A stretch of 64,000 bases of DNA from Auricularia sp. M13 (GCA_037042915.1 CM073193.1:6262001-6326000), one strand, 5' to 3'; counted from the stretch's first letter, positions 9,952 to 22,295 are shown. Notes: generated from the sequence alone by a model not told the origin. Program-made: numbers and translations.

Positions 9952-11981
9952 ATGACCAGCACGCTCGACGACTATCTCAACATGGACATGCTCGCCGCGG
10001 GCGGCGGGGCGGCGTCGGGGCGCGACTCGGACGACTCGCCCGACTCGTCGTTCCTGGGCCTGCCGCCGACGCCGCCGCAGCCGGCGCTCGAGACCATGCC
10101 GTCGATGGACCCCGCGTTCAGCGACATGTTCAAGATGATGTTCGACCCCTTCGACAAGGCCGTCGCCGTCGACGGCCCCTTCGCCGCCGACGCTCCCTTC
10201 GGCGGCCTCTTCCAGAGCCTCAGCCCGCCGGAGCCGAGCTCGTCGTCCGCCACGTCCGCGTCGCCCGCCCTGGCCGACGACGCCAGCTTCTTTGCCATCG
10301 ACCCCCAGCTGACCTCCGTCGTCGCCCCGTCCCAGCTGGCCGCCCGCCCGCAGCAGCCGGCAACCAAGAGCTCCAAGTCATCACGCCGCAGCAGCGCCAG
10401 CAGGCGCCCACCGTCTGACGACGAGGACGAAGAAGAGGACGACGAGGAGGATGACGAGGACGACGACGGCGACAGCATCATGGCGCCCGTCAAAGTCGGC
10501 GGGCGCGGCAAGGCCGGGCGCAAGGGCACGCTCGCGTCCGGCGGGATCAAGAAGTTCGGCGGGCAGGCGGTCAAGGACGCCGACAACCCCGACGACTGGC
10601 GGCCGACCGTCGACGAGTACAAGAAAATGTCGTCCAAGGAGAAGCGCCAGCTGAGGAACAAGATTAGCGCCCGCAACTTCCGCATCCGCCGCAAGGGTAA
10701 GCTGCCCAGCCTGTCCCCGGTGCCACGCTCCCCGTTGCTAACGCTTGGCCCGCCGCCGCTGCAGAGTACATCACGACGCTCGAGGGCGACGTCGCCGAGC
10801 GCGACAAGCTCATCGACATCATCCGCGAGGAGCTCGGCGCCACCAAGCTCGAGAACGAGGCCCTGCGCCGCGAGGTCGACGCGCTGAAAAAGGCCATGCT
10901 CGAGGGCCGCGTGGCCCACAATCTGCCCCCACCGGCCCCGCTCGACGCCGTCAAGGCCGCGACCGACGCAGCGACGAAGCGCACGACCCGCTCCAAGGCC
11001 GCGCGTGTCAACACCCAGAAAGACCTGCCGTCCTCGTCACCGCGCACCGCCTCCGCCCGGGCCTTTTGGGGCGGTTCCGCCGGAGGCGCCTTCAACGGCA
11101 TTACCCCCGTGCACACCACGCTCGTGCCCGACTTTGCCTCGCTCATCAGCAACTTCTCCGAGAAGCAGCAGGCCACTGTCGCGCCCATTGCGCCTTTCGG
11201 GTTCCTTCAAGAGGAAAACATCAACCCGGCGCTCAACACGAGCTGCTTCACGAACCGCACTGTCAACGGCATCGCCCAGCCCCAGACGCCCCAGGCGCCC
11301 GGCGGGTTCGACAACTTCACGGACCAGAACCCGTTCACGATGAAGAACCTCGAGCAGTACCGCATGCAGCTCTGGGGCAAGATGGCGCGCGAGATGTCCC
11401 CGTCCGCCGCCCTCAATGCCGTCAACAGTGCTGCGCCGCAGTCCCCCGTGCCTACGCCGTTCGCAATGTCAAACGGCCTCAAGCCGATGTTCCTCGACTC
11501 GACCAACGCCGCTCGTCGCGGTCCGAGCCCCAGCTTGTCCGAGATCCTCAGCGGCAAGAGCAGCGCGCGGATGCCTTCCGGCCCAAGCAAGTCGGCATCG
11601 CCGGGCCCGGAGCACGCCATGTTGGCCGCCGTGGCAAGCCAGACGCTGCTCGGCAAGATGTCGTCAGCATTCTGGGACGCGTTCTCCGGCCCGTCGCCGG
11701 CGGGCGCGAGCTCGAGCAAGAAGGCCGACTGGGACGCGGAGAAGGTGCGCCGCGTGCTGGAGGGCACCGCCGTCGTGCGCGTCGTCGACGTCGAGGCGCC
11801 CAAGCCCAAGCCCGCGGACCCCGCCGCGGCGCTCGAGGAGAGCATGCGCTCGCTCAGCCTGCACAAGGAGCAGCAGACGGCCGGCGGGAAGCCGGGCAAG
11901 GACGAGCCGGGCAACGCGCTCGCGGGCATGTTCGCCGGCCTGCGTCTCGGCGCGCGCCCAGCGCCGCCTGCGCGCTCGTAG
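9952..11981 (+). CDS. bZIP transcription factor (653 aa)
   Basis: Two exons, 9952-10696 and 10765-11981, encode 653 residues; the 68-nt intron falls at the end of the basic region. An acidic N-terminus (MTSTLDDYLNMDML) and a long Asp/Glu run come first. The basic region follows at about residues 225-250, with the invariant N-x7-R spacing in NKISARNFR. After it comes a leucine zipper of about five heptads (ITTLEGDVAERDKLIDII ...). The remaining 370 residues are Ser/Pro/Ala-rich with conserved-looking patches such as FGFLQEENINP and YRMQLWGKMA. It should bind DNA as a dimer in the nucleus; the target genes are unknown. An in-frame ATG at 9691 could add 87 residues, but the start at 9952 looks more natural because of its acidic activation-like beginning. 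Confidence 0.88.
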
Positions 11982-14900
11982 TTCCGCTACTCTACTCTCC
12001 ACCCGGATCCTCCCCCCTCCTCGTCGTCGCTAGTGTGTGTTGTGTTTTGCTTGCATAGACTCTCCCATTTTCTCCCTCGCCGTATCGCATTCCCCATCCC
12101 CATCCCCATCCCAAACCCCCCAACCCACACTCCTGCATCTGATAGTGTTACAGTATGTCGTGTAGTCCCCCCATACCTCCCGCGCTCTAATTGCCCGCCC
12201 GCGTCCATAGTGCTCTTCGTTCCCCCCGCCCCACCTAACCCTTACCCTCGCCCCGCTCCTTATGCCAGCGTTTGCCGTCGTGTTTTCGTTTGCCGCGTGC
12301 TTCGTTGTAGTATAGCTACTCCCCCTCACCCGGTCTGACTTGGATCCGTTGAGAAGGCGCGTACGTCTGCGTGTCCGGTTTGTCTAGGGTCGAATATCTG
12401 GAATCCAAATTTTAGCTCTTTTACTCAGTGTAACGAGGTTTGGCTAAACTTGCGTGATTCTCGAGTGCCTTGGTTGAACATTCATGGAACTGACGGAATT
12501 TGCATCATGAGCTTGAGTGAGCGGAGTTGGGTGTTGTGAACTTCTTAACTTCGAACTCGTCCAGATTCTCTTATTATTGTGGGTACTTGAGTTGACAGCA
12601 CTCGTCTCCCGCCCGCAGCCCACTGTTCGGCCTCACTCATCCGGCACTCAGATCTCGAAGTGAACCCGGATGCTGTCGATTACGCCTTATTCACAGGCAA
12701 CTCGCTGCTGTTGCCGCTGCCAATGTCTGATCGCCAACCGCGCGTGTCTTGTGCTTCCTTGGCAATGGCGCTCAGGTGTTGCCCACCATCCTCGGCTCGC
12801 ACTCCTACGACTGCCTCCGTGAAACAGCTCTGGCAGAAGATGCCTTGCAGTTAAAATGAAACGCGCCGGCCGGTCTGCGTGGAAGTCGTTGCCTATGCTC
12901 GCTCGCGATAGTGCGTCTCGCGCCGGGCCTACAAGACGATGCCCGCACTGTTATCCTCCTGCCAGTCCGAGTCACTATCCACAGACCGGCCGGTCGTATT
13001 TGTGCCTCGCCACTCACCCTGAGGATGGTCGACTCCAATCGACGACGCGCCGCGAAACCAGACAGGATGGACCGAGCCTCGACGTTTAGACCGCGTCTCG
13101 TGGCACTGGCCAGTGAATTCAGCGCTCATGAGTTCGCTGGCGGCTGGCATAGCTTCTAGTCAGTCGGCGCACGCAGCAGGGGTGGATAGACGTTCGTCGA
13201 GGGACCCGGTAGTTGGCTGTCGCCGACGAGCAGCCGTGTCGCATTCCATGACCATGATCTGGACGCCCTCGAGTCGCGGTGCAGCTGCTGCACATCGCGA
13301 CATCGAATCGTCGACTTCAAGTCGATCCAATATCAATTTTTGAGAGCTGGCGCGCTGGTTGTCACTGGTCCTCGACTCCTCGTGGGCGGCGAAGGATGAC
13401 CCCCAGACTTCGACTCGACTACCCCCTTCGCACTACACTTCTGGCGTTCGACGCGCCATAGAACCAGTAGCATTGAGGAAATAGCCAGCATTCAAGAGTT
13501 GGCGCCACAACACGCGCTGGTCCCGTCGTTCTTACTGCCTGCACACGGACGCATCCAACGAGGCGCTGGGGGCTGCTTGCAGAAAATCCAGCCGCTGCCT
13601 CTCGGGGACTCCGGTCTACGAGAGGCTTGGCAGAGCGCACGCCGCGGGCGACCTGGCACCGCAGCGATTTACCGAGATATTTTCCAAAGTCTCCGGCGTA
13701 CCAAAGCCTGTTTGGGGGCCGCAAAAATTCAACGGCACCCTGGTTCAAGTTGTACGCGAAATCGTGCTACGGACTCGCACCTTCAAGTTCTGGACAAGTC
13801 GGCGAAGCGCAGCCGCAGCTGTCGGGCGGGCGCAGCTGTAGCGTGGAATACCGTTCTGAAAGACGGCAATACGAGGGCTAGCACGACGCTTTCCCCCAGT
13901 ACGCGGCGCTGAGCGGGCGCTCTAATTCACTCAATACGAATGTCCGAAGACCCCGCAGGACACGGCGTCTTGGCCATGACAGCGAAGCGCGACCGCGGCC
14001 GCCGAGCGGGAACGAGCGCAAACGGCACTTTGCAGAGTATTGTACCTCCAGTCGCCGGGCCACACCCTGATAACCCGGTCAACTTTCTCGAGCACGCCCC
14101 TCCATACGTGCCGCTCGAAAGGAGCGTGCACCGGACGCCGCCGTCCGTCTGCTCGGGTAGCTGTGCATTTGCCTCACCCCCCGTGCTTCCCGAACACAAG
14201 TACTGCGAGTAGGGCAGTCTCTGCACGTTCGTGCACATGCAACGTGCTTGCCATAGCATCCCGCTGTGCAGGCCGTGCGTATCCGGCTTCGCGACGTTCG
14301 CCTTTGTGTATGGGCGTCACACTGTCTCCGTCGGGCACAGACGCGGGCAACAAGTCGCTCTGCAAATCTCCGGAATATATCGGGCTTCACGAGCGTCCGC
14401 GCATACGGCACAGGCAGTGTGGCGGCCACATTTCCTTTGCTCAACCCAGCAGTGTTCGTGCAGAGGGAATGTTGCAGCCCATTCGCGAGTCAGAGACACT
14501 AGAACGCGCGATTCAGGAGCCGGTGTTGAGCAAAGACTCAACCTCCTGTCGTCTGCAAGTCATTAATAAACGAGGTTCTCCAGAATGGTCTGCAACGTGG
14601 ATCCTGGACCAGGCTGCACCAACGCATCCTGAGATTTTCCTGGTACGCACCTGCGCAACGGTCGTTCTTATGCACTGTGACTCTGATTCCGCATCCTTCC
14701 CACGCAGACTCTGTTCGCTCGGCTCAATTTCAGCTAAATCGCGGAGGTGCACTACAATCACGCATAGATCTCTAGCAAGCATCGCGGCGACTCAGCTAAA
14801 TTCTACCGACTCAAGCTGGTGCACACCTCTGTGCACTGGGGCCGCACGGCGTTCCCCACCGGTGCCACAATGTCATTGAATCGATATCGGAGGCTAGCCA

Positions 14901-17024
14901 TGGGTCTTCCCGGTAGCTTAGACGTGCCAGACTCGTCTCCACCACGCTGAAAAGTCTTGCAGGTCTGGCACGCCATGCAGGGAATATGGACAAGAGACAA
15001 AAGGCACGTTGCCGAACGGTCTCCGGTGATGCGTCTGATATGGAAAATCCGGTGTGCACCCTGCGAGTTGGGGTTTATTCTTGTCCTACAAATGGCCTTG
15101 CTGCAATCCCACCGTACGCCTTGTGGGTCTTGTCTCGAGGGACTTGCGCGATTGCCAATTGTTGGCGGCTACATGGACAATTCAGCAGACGTTCCGGGCA
15201 GGCCGCATGCACAAACTGTGGCGCACCACAATCCTATGGTTATCCCCATCGCGTCCCCATACGCTCGCCTCGGCGGAGCTCATTATCGTTGCACGATCAG
15301 CGTAATAGAAATCCTTGGGGCGGACGAAGACGGTTCACCTGCGGACGTCCTCCACACTTATAATCGTCCCGTGCGTCGACAATAGGCTATAGGTCTACTG
15401 GCATGCCTAGCCATGTTGCTGAAGGGTCGACCGTACCAGGAGACTCGCCGACACCGCAGTGGATGCACGTTCACCGGGAATCCGCCTCCTCGCGTGTAGT
15501 CTCCCTAGCGAGAACCAATCCGCAAGTTCCGACTCACGCCCAAACAGCTCGCCGGGCTGAGTGGTCGTAGGCTGCGCCATCTCGGAGTGAGTCGCAAGTT
15601 GCAGGCGGGGGGAACGGGGGAGCGCGGGGGCATATAGACGTCACCCTGCTTCCACATACCTTTTTCTTGCGACGCCCAGATCCAATCGTACTCACCGAGC
15701 TTCTCGACGTGCCCGGGAACGGTCGGGTCGATCCCACCTATTTACTCACACGCTTTCTCCGCCGACGTTTCCGTCCGCGGCGACTCGTCAGGGACCCGAA
15801 GACCGGTGCACTGCATGGTCGGTCTTCTGCGTGCCTCGCCCTGGAATGAGATTGCCGGTGCGGGATCTCGCAGTCTATCAACCCGTGGGCAGGATCGTCG
15901 CACCCGTTGGGGAAGCTGCTGCTGCATAAATGTCATTTTTTGTTTGTCGACGCCAGGTTCATTGAGATTGACGTGCATTGCCAGGAATACGCCGTCCCTG
16001 AGAGAATCCTGCGACATGTTCAATAGAAATTTGCCTTTTGCACTTGCATTTCAGTTGCTTATGAGCCTATCACACAATTTCAAGAATCAAGAGTCAGAAT
16101 TAATGAATTAAAGTGATCATGACGCCATAGGTTAAAGTACAGATGATCTTTAACTGGACAGATTGTCCATTATTTTGGGGCTCTGGCTATCAATACTGAG
16201 TCTACATGAATACTCATAGGATATTTTGAACCTGTGATGGAAATGTCGAGCAACCGCTCAACGAGCTCTTCCTCCCGATAAACGAGCACATGAGCCCGCT
16301 TGTAGCGAGCCCACCCCGGCGGGCGTCTTCATCGACCCGCGGTTGCTGCGATCAGAACGGGCAGGATTAGCGATGATCCCAAAGTGAGAGGCAGACGGAT
16401 ACTCACGGTAGTGGCTCATCGGGTGCGTCTCCAGCAGCACGGTGTGACCGCGTGCCTAACTCCTGCGTAGCGCATACGCACTATCAAACCCGAAGGTCAG
16501 AGAGCGGACAGCAAGCAGTATGACAAAGCGACGCACTGGGTGTTGGAGACCACTGTGTTGTCTGGAATGTTCCTGAGTCGGGACTTGCGGATTGCACTGG
16601 CGCAGAGAAAGCGCAAACGTCCCGTATCGGGCACAGCGTCCGCATCGCGGCGAGAGGTTGGCGGCGCGTCCGAGGGCACTCGGGATGGAGAAATGGCACC
16701 ACCAACAGGCCAACTTTTATAACATCTCCATGCAGGTGCCGACACGATGGCGGCCTCAAGGAACAAGCACGCGAAGCGCTGTGCTGAGAACCCGCAGACG
16801 CGTGGTGCCGAGGCGATCCTTCTCACTTCTCAGGCTCTCCCATCGCGTGTTGATCTATCATTCCGGACCGCAATATCACCGCAATTGGGGTTTCGCGTTC
16901 CGTTCGAGCCTGCCGCGAAGCGCTTCTCTCAGCTCATTACTCGACGGGGGTGAACGTCGTGAAGACATCTTTACCCTAAGCCCTGCTGGCCTATCGTGAA
17001 ACCGACCCCGTCGCGTTCTGGGGT
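11982..17024. other. 5-kb gene-poor region
   Basis: No intact gene was found on either strand. A C-rich tract (CCCCAT repeats) follows the bZIP stop near 12090-12120. Open frames of up to 279 codons (14040-14879) show no recognisable domains and biased composition. Short pieces look protein-like, for instance on the minus strand at about 15412-15578 and at 16385-16440, where a GTGAGT donor and a GATCGCAG acceptor lie 62 bases apart. They do not chain into a model, so the region may hold very old gene remains. Confidence 0.35.
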
Positions 17025-17720
17025 TCATGGAATCAGTTCAACGTGTCGCTCACTGGATGCCGCTCGATAGTGTCAAGATCTTGCACCTGACACTGCGTCC
17101 CGTTCGACGAGTGCAGCCGACGGATGCACACTCGGGCCTCGCCAATTGAGATGCAAGCAAACATGTCGCTCCAGAATTTGTCAGGGGCCCAGGGCAAATA
17201 AACCTGGTGTATTGAACCTGGAGACTGGGTGCTCCCGCCAACGGTGCGAAGTCTAGCGTTTGCCTCGACGCTCCATTGTGTGCAGCATTCAGCGAAGTGC
17301 CCCAACGCCCTGGAGTTCATCCCCATCGCGAAATAAGGGCACTGAGACCAGACCAACGCCGGTGAGGTTTCTGACTAACTGCCGCACGGCGTCCTCATTG
17401 TCGTGCATGATTGGCAATCGCGATATGCGCGCGCAGCAACTCAAACTTCTAGGCTGCACCTCAACAATAGGCGCCTCCTCCAGATTCTCATTTCTCCGGA
17501 AACCTGCCCAGGCTGGTACGTCGTTGCATCCGTCCTCGCAGTGAAGGTCGAGCGTGCTCAGCTACCCCGCCGTTGGGGCTTGACGTTGCAGTCACCGAAT
17601 TCTCCGCGCCTGACAATGTTCGTAGCACCAAGTATGACCTGTCAGGATGCACTAGCGGTAATCTTCTGACCCTTCACCTCACGCATCCGGAGCAAAGTCT
17701 CTCTCGAGCTCCTGATACCG
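17025..17720 (+). pseudogene. coding-like remnant, perhaps of a leucine-rich F-box-type gene
   Basis: Several short plus-strand stretches in different frames read like protein. Examples are MPLDSVKILHLTLRPVRR near 17050-17110, VLPPTVRSLAF near 17230-17260 and DLSGCTSGNLLTLHL near 17635-17680. Stops and frame changes lie between them, and ordinary introns do not join them. The leucine spacing recalls the LRR-like C-termini of the F-box genes nearby, but no F-box is seen and the family is a guess. Confidence 0.25.
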
Positions 17721-17932
17721 ACATATGGAGGTGATTCAGGCCCTGCGAGGCAGATAGACTCATACTTGGAATGGCCTTCCGAGGTCACTCGCGCCAATCT
17801 TACACCGGCCCTTCAAATTTAGAATTGAAACCGAGCAAGCCACGAGTCTGCAAGTACTGTACATAGCCGGTCGTGAAGCGAACAAGATCCAAGCGACAGA
17901 ATACACCACGGTCGTAGCCCTTAGCCTCAGTG

Positions 17933-19528
17933 TCAGTGTCCGTGACGATGCACCAGGCGGTTTCTTGGCAGCCCCACTCCCAGCAGGGCGGACGAATACT
18001 CGGGCCTCGACAGCTCAAGCTCCTTGAAGAGCACCTCGTGGAAGATCCACCGTTCGGCCCTTGAGCGCCAGCCAGCCCCGCGCTCCATGACGTGCTGCTG
18101 AAAGGCGTCGTCGAATGCCTGGCCACAGAGCATCCGGCGCATCGGGCGCTGCGTGCATGCCTGTTCGACGGCTACGAGCGTCTCGGCGTCGTGCAGGCCC
18201 GTCAGCGCGAGGTCTGTGATGCCCTGATGTTCGTTTATGAAGCGTCGAAGAGCTTCCAAAGCGAGGTCTACTGCCAGTCGACGCTGACCATTGCGTGGGT
18301 GGGCCTCTGCTGTGCCCGCCTTGCGGTAGATGCACCCGAAGCAGGAAGCCTGCTCGACGTTGTCCAGGCGCAGCGTGTGCAGGCGCGGGAAGTCGCACCT
18401 GACCCCGGTGTGTGGGTGGTGGCTGAGAACCAGGAGGGGGACCACGAAGGCCACGTGCGGTGAGAACGTGACGTTAAGCGCAATGATCTCGAGATTCTCG
18501 GCATGAGAGCAGATGAAGGCTTGTAGAGCTTGTGCGCCGGCCGTGCACAGGGCTACGTTACAGATTTGAAGCACGCGTAATCCCTGGAAGACGCAGTGTG
18601 GTAGGAACTTGTCGAGGCAGCCCAACCGGGCTCGGCCATGGCCTGTGATGCACAACGTGTCGACAGCCCGGAGATTACTGAGTAAACCTCGCCATGAATC
18701 AAACGAACTGGAAGCGCTCCGCAGGGCGATGTGAAGGATGCGCAGTGTATTAATTGGACCCATTAGCCTGGTGCATGAGTAGTCCAGACCGGTAATCGAG
18801 AGACGTTGGAAAGGCACTCCGGCATGCAGCTGCTGCAGTTCGAGAGCCTCCCAAAGGTTCCAGTCATATAGCTCATCATCCTCATTCCTGTGAAAGGAAT
18901 AATAATCGATGGGAGCTGGCCGAACCGAAGTCTGGAGAGGAGACATGCGGAGCGAACGGCGGACCTTGTCCGCGAGCGTCCGCAAGCGACTGGGACGCGA
19001 GTTGGGGACGTACCAGGAGCAGCTCGCGACAATGTAGGGGTGCGCGATCCGCATAAAGAGTTCTCTAAGATTGCGTAGGTTGGGGAGGACCAGCCAGAGG
19101 GCCATGGCAAGGTTCCTGAGTTCTTCATCGGGTACAGGCAGAGGTGGAAGTTGGTACCGGAAGATGTCAGGGTTTGCGGAGCGTTTACGGCGCATCATTC
19201 TGTGGAACGCCTCGGTTACCAGGGATCGTTGCGGCAGAGGGCTGAAGAGCGCGGCGACAGTCTCGTCGAGCACGACAGCCTGCACGAAGGCTGCTGTCTC
19301 CGGGCAAGCCTGCAGCGTCTCCAACATCCTGAGCGTGGCTGCTGGAAAGGCATGTGACACCACAATCTTCCTGTATAGATATGGTGTCGCGGAGTAGTTG
19401 AAGGCTTTGGACACGAGCGCAACTGCGTGGAAGTCGAACGGCCACGTTAGATGAGCCAATATGCCGTTGACGAGCTCGGCAGGCAGCGAGGAGATCGAGC
19501 AAGCGCGTACACGCCTGCGCCTGACCAT
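17933..19528 (-). CDS. F-box protein (531 aa)
   Basis: This is a single long exon. A basic start (MVRRRRVRA) leads into an F-box-like segment SSLPAELVNGILAHLTWPFD at residues 12-31, then VALVSKAFNYSATPYLYRKIV, a typical second half of fungal F-box domains. About 450 residues follow with leucine-rich, LRR-like periodicity (LRVLQICNVALC, LRTLADKVRRSL). In the SCF ubiquitin ligase the F-box binds Skp1 and the rest binds the target. The ATG at 19528 is the first in frame. It lies head-to-head with the helicase gene, with only 316 bp between start codons. A 3' intron close to the stop cannot be excluded. Confidence 0.75.
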   Translation of the reverse strand: MVRRRRVRACSISSLPAELVNGILAHLTWPFDFHAVALVSKAFNYSATPYLYRKIVVSHAFPAATLRMLETLQACPETAAFVQAVVLDETVAALFSPLPQRSLVTEAFHRMMRRKRSANPDIFRYQLPPLPVPDEELRNLAMALWLVLPNLRNLRELFMRIAHPYIVASCSWYVPNSRPSRLRTLADKVRRSLRMSPLQTSVRPAPIDYYSFHRNEDDELYDWNLWEALELQQLHAGVPFQRLSITGLDYSCTRLMGPINTLRILHIALRSASSSFDSWRGLLSNLRAVDTLCITGHGRARLGCLDKFLPHCVFQGLRVLQICNVALCTAGAQALQAFICSHAENLEIIALNVTFSPHVAFVVPLLVLSHHPHTGVRCDFPRLHTLRLDNVEQASCFGCIYRKAGTAEAHPRNGQRRLAVDLALEALRRFINEHQGITDLALTGLHDAETLVAVEQACTQRPMRRMLCGQAFDDAFQQHVMERGAGWRSRAERWIFHEVLFKELELSRPEYSSALLGVGLPRNRLVHRHGH

Positions 19529-19844
19529 GACTGGTTTGTGGTGGTCAAGCTGGTAGAGAACGAAACTAAGAGCCGGGGCTACTAGCGCGGTCCCGCGGTG
19601 GCAGCTCGAGCCAGGTGCCCCAAAGGAGAAATCTCTCCGCCAGATGAGCCAATTCGCCCATTCCGGTGTTATCGAATCTGTTACTGAGTCAAGAATGGAT
19701 CGAGTCCTATCTTTGAGATTTTCAGAGCGAGTACAACGGCCACGGCAGAGTCAGTTGAAAACGCGACCGCGCGGCTGAGTACGAAAGGTAAAATCTGGGT
19801 CTGCTTTCGCGTCCAGACCTCGCACCTTCGACGCTCGAGCCGAC
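19529..19844. promoter_or_regulatory. shared divergent promoter region
   Basis: The 316 bp between two divergent start codons must hold the promoters of both the F-box gene (minus) and the DEAD-box helicase (plus). No clear TATA box was seen. Confidence 0.4.
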
Positions 19845-22295
19845 ATGTCGTTGCTGCGAATGTCGCTCCTGACGCGGGTGTCAGTGGCCAGGAGGGCGGC
19901 TGGGATCGTCCCGCAAGGTCTGTATGCGCCTGCCAGATTTTTCTGAAAATTTGCTCATGCATACAATACAGTGGCAGAATGTGTACGATATGCGCATAAC
20001 GGGCCCGCCCCATCGTACAGCAGGGACAGAGACTACAACGGCGAAAAAGGAGATTCCAGCAGAGCCCGCAGGCCATGGGATGTGCGCGGGAGCCAGCGTG
20101 ACCGGCCGCGTGGCGGCCAGTCCAGAGACCAACGCGGCGGCCAGTTTGGACGACCCAGCGGCAACCGGTTCAATGACCGCAGGCCTCGAGAGGTTCTCGA
20201 AGAGTCAGAGCCTGCGTTTGAACCAGACCCACGCGACGCCGATGCTCCAGTCTCCGGCGAACATCTCTCGGGCAGCACTCCTTTCTCGACCATCCAGCCA
20301 CACATCTCGAATGCGACGTACCAGGCGCTCGTCTCTCGTCCTTTACAACTGAAGACGATGACGGACGTTCAGGCCCAGGTCTTCGCGCTTCTGCCCAACC
20401 TCGCAACCCCCCATCCGGACGTCGAGCCCAACCCCGAGGCCCAGGCCGGTAGGAAGGACTTGCTCATCCAGGCCAAGACCGGCACTGGCAAAACGCTCGC
20501 CTTCCTAGTTCCTGCTATTGAGGAGAGAGTTCGGACTCTCGAGGCTATCGGTCGCCAGGCTGCCATCGACGCTGGTGCGCCCGACGACGTTGCACTAGCA
20601 AAGAAGGCAGAGCGCGCATACGCCCGTACGCATGCTGGTACACTCATCATTTCGCCCACACGTGAGCTGGCTACGCAAATTGCCAACGACGCCATCCGCG
20701 CTTCTGCCAATCACAAGGAATTTGAGGTCAGGCTTTTCGTTGGCGGTGCCAGCAAAGGGTACCAGATGCGCGACTGGCAGCGCGGACGCCGCGACATCGT
20801 CGTCTCAACCCCTGGCCGTCTCCTTGATTTCCTCCGGTCTGAGCCTGGCTTCAAAGACGGCTTCGAGAAAACGCAGCTGGTGAGTTGCAGTCTTTGTGGT
20901 AGATATCCGCTAATGACAGCTCAGTTGGTACTTGACGAAGCCGACACACTCCTTGAAATGGGTTTCCGCGACGATATCGACATTATCAAGCAACATCTTC
21001 CTGAAGCCCCGCACCGCCAAACCTTCCTTTGCTCCGCGACGCTGTCTCGTGAGATCACGCAGGTGGCGCGTACGCTCCTCCGGCCGGACCATACGTTCAT
21101 TCGCACTGTGTCGTCCGATACCTCCCCGGTGCACGCTCACGTCCCACAGTACCAAACCGTCCTCCCAGACGGAAAGCACCTGATCTCGCACTTGGTCCGT
21201 CTGATCGCCCACGACCAGATTGCCAACGCGGGCAGGTCCAAGGTCGTCGTCTTCTTCTCCACGACGAAAAAGACGCAGCTCTTCTCGACCATTCTGCGCG
21301 AGCTCGCCAAGTCCAACCTGCCGGCGTCGCGGACGAACATTTACGAGCTGCACAGCAAGCGGGCCCAGGATTCGCGCACCAACACGTCCAACATGTTCCG
21401 CTACGACCGCAGTGGTGCCTCGGTGCTCATCACGTCCGACGTGTCTGCGCGCGGCGTAGACTACCCCGGCGTGACGCGCGTTATTCAGATTGGTGTCCCC
21501 ACCAGCTCCGAAATCTACATCCACCGCGTCGGCCGCACAGGTCGCGCGGGCACTTCCGGGCGCGGCGACCTCATTCTCTTGCCGTGGGAGGCTGGCTTCA
21601 TCCGATCGGCGCTTTCGCAGGTGCCCTTGAAGCCGCTTGGTGTTGAAGACCTCGAGGCCGAGATGCAGCAGCTTGCGCGCGACTTCGAGAGTGATCCGAG
21701 CAAGTTCATCCGCCGCTCTGAAGTGAAGGTCGAGGCGCCGAAGGGCCACCCCCGCGCACTGCGCGAGCCCGCGACCTTCCCGCAAGGCGTCCCCGCGCGC
21801 ATCGAAAAGATCCCAGACTCGGTGACGCAGCTGCAGGGCCGCCTCGACGAGGAGGCCATCAACGAGACATTCTCCAGCATGCTTGGGTTCTACATGGGCA
21901 GAGTCAACGAGCTCGGTTTGAACAAGGACGCCATCGTCGAGGGCTGCAAGGCGTGGACGGTCGAGGTCATGGGCCTACCGACCCCGCCCTACGTGTCGCC
22001 GCAGTTCCTCGCTAAGCTGGGCGTCAGCAACGGGCAGCGGAATGACCGCCGTTCGTCGTTCGGCAGGAGCTCGTTCAGCCGGGACCGTCCTTCGTTTGGG
22101 AGGGACCGTCCTTCATGGGGCGGTGACCGTCCTTCGTTCAGCAGGGACCGTCCTCCATCCAGCCGGGACCGTCCCTCGTTCGGCGGTGACCGTTCTTCGT
22201 TCAGCAGGGACCGTCCGTCGTTCGGCGGCGACCGTCCTTCGTTTAACAGGGACCGCGCGCCGTCCCACGATCGGTGGAGCTCGCGCGAGTTCTGA
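19845..22295 (+). CDS. mitochondrial-type DEAD-box RNA helicase (Mss116-like)
   Basis: Three exons, 19845-19917, 19972-20879 and 20925-22295, encode 783 residues. Exon 1 encodes a 24-residue Arg-rich, acid-free start (MSLLRMSLLTRVSVARRAAG) that fits a mitochondrial targeting peptide. The helicase core has AKTGTGKT (motif I), PTRELA (Ia), TPGR (Ib), DEAD (II), SAT (III), TSDVSARGVDYPG (V) and HRVGRTGRAG (VI). Members of this group act as ATP-dependent RNA chaperones in mitochondrial intron splicing and translation. The C-terminus is nine tandem 7-residue Arg/Ser/Phe units, a likely RNA-binding tail. Intron 2 is 45 nt, in frame and stop-free, so keeping it would insert 15 residues just before DEAD. 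The first donor, GTCTGT, is unusual but restores the frame exactly. Confidence 0.9.
22071..22259 (+). repeat. nine tandem 21-nt units in helicase tail
   Basis: Nine consecutive imperfect 21-base units encode 7-residue repeats of the type SFSRDRP, SFGGDRP or SWGGDRP. The phase stays constant, so unit number can change without breaking the frame. Such RS/RGD-type tails usually bind RNA. Confidence 0.9.

Noticed and set aside
9972-10919. 315-codon minus-strand open frame
   Set aside because: It is antisense to the first bZIP gene in very GC-rich DNA and shows serine runs that mirror the Asp/Glu codons of the sense gene.
10745-12058. 437-codon plus-strand frame
   Set aside because: It lies in a second frame over exon 2 of the bZIP gene; its Arg/Pro/Gln-rich content is the usual shadow of GC-rich coding DNA.
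14040-14879. 279-codon plus-strand frame
   Set aside because: It has no domain, no codon pattern like the real genes, and no plausible start context.
20910-21785. 291-codon minus-strand frame
   Set aside because: It is antisense to the DEAD-box helicase core, whose motifs are all present on the plus strand.
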